Assembly (NCBI GenBank): GCA_035525375.1
Contig: DATLEI010000091.1
Coordinates: forward strand, 1-8,598
Direction: 5' to 3'
DNA: 8,598 nucleotides
From: JALZBN01 sp035525375
Lineage (GTDB): Bacteria > Actinomycetota > Acidimicrobiia > Acidimicrobiales > AC-14
Position 1 is the stretch's first letter. Each line of letters begins with the position of its first letter. Below the pieces are notes generated by a model. That model did not search any database, was not told where the DNA came from, and saw nothing but the letters and a program-made list of their open reading frames with translations. The position numbers and the translations under genes were made by a program. Below are positions 5,682 to 8,598 of this stretch, in pieces.

Positions 5682-7502
5682 ATGGAACGTAATGGGCTCT
5701 CTGTTTTCGAATTCCTTCTCATCGCGGGTGCCGCCATCGTCGGGTTTCTCGGCGGGGCCGTGTGGCTGGGGGCGTGGGTTGCGGCCGCGGCGAGTGACGG
5801 GCGGCTCGACGCCTCGTTCTCCGACGCCGTCGGCTCAGGGCTACGGCTTCCCTCTCATCTGGGTGATCCACGACTGGCCTGGCCGCCCGAGATGCGGCCT
5901 GCACTGCCGGGTGCGCTCGCCTACTGGGGGGCCACGGGCGTGGTCATGCTCGCGGCGATCGCCATCGCCGTTGTCCTGTTCCGGCTGCTGAGCCGCTCCA
6001 AGGTCGGCACCTTGCCGCGACGGCCATTGGGGGTCGATGCTCGTGCCCGCTTCGCCACTGCAACGGACCTGAAGCCGCTGATCGTCCGGGGTGACCACCC
6101 GGGCCGTTTCCTGCTCGGGGACTTCGGGCGCCACTCGCTTGCCACCGAGCTGGCGCCAAAGGGAATGGGCCGGGGGAGAAGAAGCAAGCGTCGCGGCGAC
6201 CGGGGGGCGGTGGCCCTCATCGGTCCGTCGCGATCGGGAAAGACGACGGCGGCAGTCAGCGGAATACTCGAGTGGGAGGGGCCGGCCGTGCTCTCGTCGG
6301 TCAAGGCCGATCTGCTGGGCAGCACCTGTGGGTGGCGCAAGACGAAGGGCAAGGTTCTCGTCTACGACCCGACCCACAGCACCGGTGACAGCTCTGCCGT
6401 CTGGTCGCCCCTGCGCGCCGCGAAGACCGTTCTCGGTGCTCAGCGCGCCGCCCGGGCATTGTGTGAGGCCGCCCCCCGTGGTGACAACGTAAAGGGCAAC
6501 TACGACTTCTGGCTCTCCCAGGCCGAGATCCTGATGTTCGGGTTGATGTGGACAGCCGTGCAGACCGACAAAGACATGGCCAAGGTGTGCGAGTGGGTGA
6601 TGGTGCAGGACCGGCCCCGCCCCGACGGCCCCGGCGATGTCCGCACTGCGCTCGACCGGCTCCTCAAGTCGAATGACCCTGACGTGTGCGACGGCGCCGT
6701 TCGGGCCTCGCAGGCGGTCATGGGCATCTGGGAGATGGAGGACGAGACCCGGTCCTCGGTCTATTCCACTGCCCAGACGGTCGTGTGGCCCTGGGCCGAC
6801 CCTGGCGTCGCCGCTGCGTCGCGGGGCGACAGCCTCAGTCTCGACTGGGTGCTCGGTGGGCCGAACACTTTGTACTTGTGCGCGCCCATCGAGGACCAGG
6901 AGCGTCTCGCACCCGCCTTCGGCGGACTGCTGAACGATCTCGTAAAGCAGGTGTTCCTGCGGGTCGCGGCCGACGGCAAGCCGCTCGATCCGCCACTGCT
7001 GATCGTTATCGACGAGGCCGGCAACACCCCACTGCGGGCACTACCCCAGTACGCCTCGACCCTCGCCGGCTTGGGGGTGCTGCTGGTCACGATCTGGCAG
7101 TCGATCGCCCAGATCGAGGCCGCCTACTACCGGCAGGCCGACACCATCCTTACCAACCACCTGTCCAAGGTCTTCTACTCCGGCTTGTCCGACCCGGTCG
7201 CCTTTCGCTACATCGCCGCTGTCCTGGGCGACGTCGAGGTCGAGACCCGTAGCCGCTCCGAGGGTTCCGCCGAGGCGCGCAACTCTCTGCAGCTGTCCAC
7301 CACGCGCGAGCCGCTGGTGCCGCCCCACATGGCTCGCCAGATGCCACCAGGCGACGCCCTACTCATCCACGGCACCCTCCCGCCGGCGCACGTGCGGACC
7401 CGGCCGTGGTGGGCCGACCGGCGCCTGGCCGCTCGGGGTGAGCTGGACCCGCGCCGCAGCCCCACCCTCGTTGTTCCCAGCCAGGAGGTGACACCACCAT
7501 GA
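5682..7502 (+). CDS. VirD4/TraG-family type IV coupling protein (conjugative DNA-transfer ATPase)
   Basis: A 606-residue membrane-anchored ATPase that in this family brings the relaxase-DNA complex to the secretion channel and powers transfer at the inner membrane. The N-terminus has two hydrophobic segments, about residues 9-37 (VFEFLLIAGAAIVGFLGGAV...) and 78-103, linked by a roughly 40-residue loop. The motor domain has a Walker A at 181-188 (GPSRSGKT) and a Walker B at 438-446 (PLLIVIDEA, with D444 and E445). The TraM-recognition-type segment after Walker B includes TIWQSIAQIEAAYY. Motifs such as SSVKADLL and VYDPTHSTG are typical of actinobacterial members. ATG 5682 is preferred over TTG 5676 two codons upstream. 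There is no strong Shine-Dalgarno. It heads an operon with the following small genes. No relaxase or channel genes lie within the window. Confidence 0.92.
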   Translation: MERNGLSVFEFLLIAGAAIVGFLGGAVWLGAWVAAAASDGRLDASFSDAVGSGLRLPSHLGDPRLAWPPEMRPALPGALAYWGATGVVMLAAIAIAVVLFRLLSRSKVGTLPRRPLGVDARARFATATDLKPLIVRGDHPGRFLLGDFGRHSLATELAPKGMGRGRRSKRRGDRGAVALIGPSRSGKTTAAVSGILEWEGPAVLSSVKADLLGSTCGWRKTKGKVLVYDPTHSTGDSSAVWSPLRAAKTVLGAQRAARALCEAAPRGDNVKGNYDFWLSQAEILMFGLMWTAVQTDKDMAKVCEWVMVQDRPRPDGPGDVRTALDRLLKSNDPDVCDGAVRASQAVMGIWEMEDETRSSVYSTAQTVVWPWADPGVAAASRGDSLSLDWVLGGPNTLYLCAPIEDQERLAPAFGGLLNDLVKQVFLRVAADGKPLDPPLLIVIDEAGNTPLRALPQYASTLAGLGVLLVTIWQSIAQIEAAYYRQADTILTNHLSKVFYSGLSDPVAFRYIAAVLGDVEVETRSRSEGSAEARNSLQLSTTREPLVPPHMARQMPPGDALLIHGTLPPAHVRTRPWWADRRLAARGELDPRRSPTLVVPSQEVTPP

Positions 7503-7825
7503 GAGAGCCCTATCTGCGCGCCGTGCCACCCGAAGGTGTTGCGGCGAGGTCGTGTCCAGGGGGCGAGGAAGCCGAGCCGGCCGGCCTGTGGCACGGGCGG
7601 CAGGCGGAGGTCGCCTTCGATCGCCGCCGCCACGAGGTGGCGTTCTTGCGCGGGCGAACGTCGCAGACGGTGGTGGACGGGATGGTCAGCTCCGGTTGGG
7701 AGCTTCGCCTGACCGATGGGCCCAACCAGATGTGGATCCGCGACCGCTGTGCACTGGCCCTTGGGCGCCTCGACCGACCCGTCCCTGTGCCCGCGCTCAA
7801 GCGGGCTGGGCCGAGGATCGCCTGA
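7499..7825 (+). CDS. Small hypothetical protein in the coupling-protein operon (108 residues)
   Basis: Not recognised. The ATG overlaps the coupling protein's stop codon (ATGA), and AGGAGG at 7483-7488 lies 10 bases upstream, so it is co-translated with it. The acidic, Pro/Gly-rich N-terminus is followed by a compact region (residues about 32-95) including EVAFDRRRHEVAF, TSQTVVDGMVSSGWELRLTD and NQMWIRDRCAL. This may be a small helix-plus-sheet domain. There is no membrane segment. The tight coupling suggests a role in conjugation or element maintenance, but the sequence itself does not show one. Confidence 0.8.
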   Translation: MREPYLRAVPPEGVAARSCPGGEEAEPAGLWHGRQAEVAFDRRRHEVAFLRGRTSQTVVDGMVSSGWELRLTDGPNQMWIRDRCALALGRLDRPVPVPALKRAGPRIA

Positions 7826-7827
7826 CC

Positions 7828-8238
7828 ATGGATGCCGCTGCCAGCGAGTTGCTCAGCCGGGCCCGCCTGTCGGTCGTCGACGGCCGTTTCGAGTTGCACC
7901 TCGACGGGTGGCCGCTGCTGCTGGTCGACATCGAGGAGGGCACCGTGGGGGTCAACGACTTGCGCGCCGCCACGATGTTCGCCGCCGATGCCACGCTGCC
8001 TTCCACCCACGGGCATCTGTGCATGCGAGCCGGCGTCGTGGGAGACGAGCTCTACCTCCTGGTGGGCGAGGCGGCGGCGGTCTTCCTGGTACCCGACGCC
8101 CATCGCGCCACCCACGTCGAGGTCAAGGTGGTGGAATCGGCGACGGGCAGGCTCCTGCTTGATCGCATCGTTCGCTACCGCCAGATGCCCGTTGGCGCGG
8201 TGGCGGTGTCGCCTGCGATCCGGCGCATCGAGGGATAG
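7828..8238 (+). CDS. Hypothetical beta-rich protein in the coupling-protein operon (136 residues)
   Basis: Not recognised. The ATG at 7828 comes 2 bases after the previous stop; GAGG at 7813-7816 is a weak Shine-Dalgarno, so translation is probably coupled. The frame is open further upstream to 7552, but that part overlaps the preceding gene and has shadow composition. The protein alternates beta-strand-like segments (FELHLDGWPLLLVDIEEG, ELYLLVGEAAAVFLVP, HVEVKVVESATGRLLLDRIV) with short turns. There are no membrane helices or catalytic motifs. The place in the operon suggests a role linked to the mobile element. Confidence 0.8.
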   Translation: MDAAASELLSRARLSVVDGRFELHLDGWPLLLVDIEEGTVGVNDLRAATMFAADATLPSTHGHLCMRAGVVGDELYLLVGEAAAVFLVPDAHRATHVEVKVVESATGRLLLDRIVRYRQMPVGAVAVSPAIRRIEG

Positions 8239-8311
8239 CGTGTGCCCCGGGATCGGAGTGAATCCCCTCGCGCGCAGCTGTCGCTGTTCGAATCGCTCCC
8301 TCACCCCGGCA

Positions 8312-8330
8312 CCGGGCCGAAGCGGCCCGG
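8312..8330 (+). promoter_or_regulatory. GC hairpin abutting a ribosome binding site
   Basis: CCGGGCC (8312-8318) pairs perfectly with GGCCCGG (8324-8330) around a 5-base loop, GAAGC. The last two bases of the stem are also the first two of the Shine-Dalgarno GGGGAGG (8329-8335) for the ATG at 8345. The hairpin could dampen initiation of the downstream gene or act as a partial terminator or processing site; there is no U-tract. Confidence 0.4.
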
Positions 8331-8344
8331 GGAGGTGGACGAAG

Positions 8345-8598
8345 ATGAAGATGAACCACTACGCGACGTTGGCCTACGACCACGCTCGCCAGCACCGCCC
8401 GAAAGCATTCGCGGCGATGGCCGACCCGATCGCTCACTTCTCCCGGCTGGGGGAGGAGGTCGAGAACCGGATCATGACAATGCGGGACCAACTGCTCGCC
8501 ACGCCCAGCTCCCCGGAGACCTTCGAGGACTACCGCCGGCGCGCCTACCAGGCTCGCCGCCAGGCCGAGGAGATGGTCCTGGCGGAGATGGTCTGGAC
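8345..8598 (+). CDS. TnpV-like protein, N-terminal 84 residues (cut by window end)
   Basis: The 5' part of a gene that continues past the window. The ATG at 8345 has GGGGAGG 9 bases upstream; a second ATG at 8351 is also possible. The product begins MKMNHYATLAYDHARQHRPK and is strongly helical. The pattern ARQHRPKAFAAMADPIAHF, a run of alternating charged and hydrophobic residues, and later QAEEMVLAEMVW resembles small TnpV-type proteins carried on transposons and conjugative elements (recalled pattern, not searched). TnpV function is poorly known. It lies 106 bp downstream of the 7828-8238 gene in the same direction, so it is probably part of the same operon. The coding call is firmer than the name. 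Confidence 0.7.
   Translation, partial: MKMNHYATLAYDHARQHRPKAFAAMADPIAHFSRLGEEVENRIMTMRDQLLATPSSPETFEDYRRRAYQARRQAEEMVLAEMVW

Noticed and set aside
7552..7827. Upstream extension of the 136-residue gene
   Set aside because: It overlaps the preceding gene almost fully and reads as shadow. ATG 7828 follows the previous stop by 2 bases.
7510..8304. Minus-strand open frame (264 codons) opposite the two small operon genes
   Set aside because: The plus-strand genes have coupled starts and Shine-Dalgarno sites. The minus-strand product looks like shadow composition (GVGYQEDRRRLAHQE and similar).
1..8598. CRISPR array, rRNA, or Cap2/Cap3 and HORMA/TRIP13 ancillary CBASS genes
   Set aside because: No regularly spaced repeats or rRNA-like sequence were seen, and no reading frame carries E1/E2, JAB, HORMA or AAA+ TRIP13 motifs near the operon.

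Overview
The window is very GC-rich with GC-rich third codon positions. Its genes most resemble those of high-GC Gram-positive bacteria (Actinomycetota): an actinobacterial-style IS3 transposase, an actinobacterial-style VirD4/TraG coupling protein, many GTG starts and ATGA/GTGA overlaps. Genus cannot be told from the sequence. The mix of an insertion sequence, a defence operon and conjugation genes points to the accessory part of an integrative conjugative element or plasmid.

Layout. (1) 2-1354: an apparently complete IS3-family insertion sequence, with 28-bp imperfect terminal inverted repeats (24 of 28 matching), orfA, and orfB in the -1 frame; the DDE residues are intact. (2) 1420-2001, minus strand: a 193-residue protein I do not recognise, divergent from the defence operon. 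(3) 2002-2313: the divergent intergenic region, with a candidate extended -10 promoter, a strong ribosome binding site for the operon, and what looks like the frameshifted 5' end of a lipoprotein gene. (4) 2314-4786: a compact CBASS-like anti-phage operon of CD-NTase, Cap15-like effector and a second CD-NTase. The effector has two membrane helices followed by a beta-barrel-type domain. Both cyclases keep the GS motif and the three catalytic aspartates. They are diverged paralogues, not a recent duplication. All junctions are 4-bp stop/start overlaps, the second apparently using a rare CTG start. A GC-rich hairpin follows the operon. (5) 4850-5470, minus strand: two small hypothetical proteins in one frame, separated by an amber codon and 30 further codons. 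(6) 5682-8598: a plus-strand conjugation-type operon with a membrane-anchored VirD4/TraG-like coupling ATPase, two unrecognised small proteins, and the start of a TnpV-like protein cut by the window end.

How the genes work together (inference). On phage infection one or both CD-NTases would make a cyclic nucleotide, which binds the Cap15 barrel and drives the membrane segments to disrupt the inner membrane, killing the infected cell. No Cap2/Cap3 (E1-E2/JAB), HORMA/TRIP13 or other ancillary gene is present, so this resembles a minimal (type I) CBASS, except that it has two cyclases for one effector. That two-cyclase, one-effector layout is the most interesting thing in the window.
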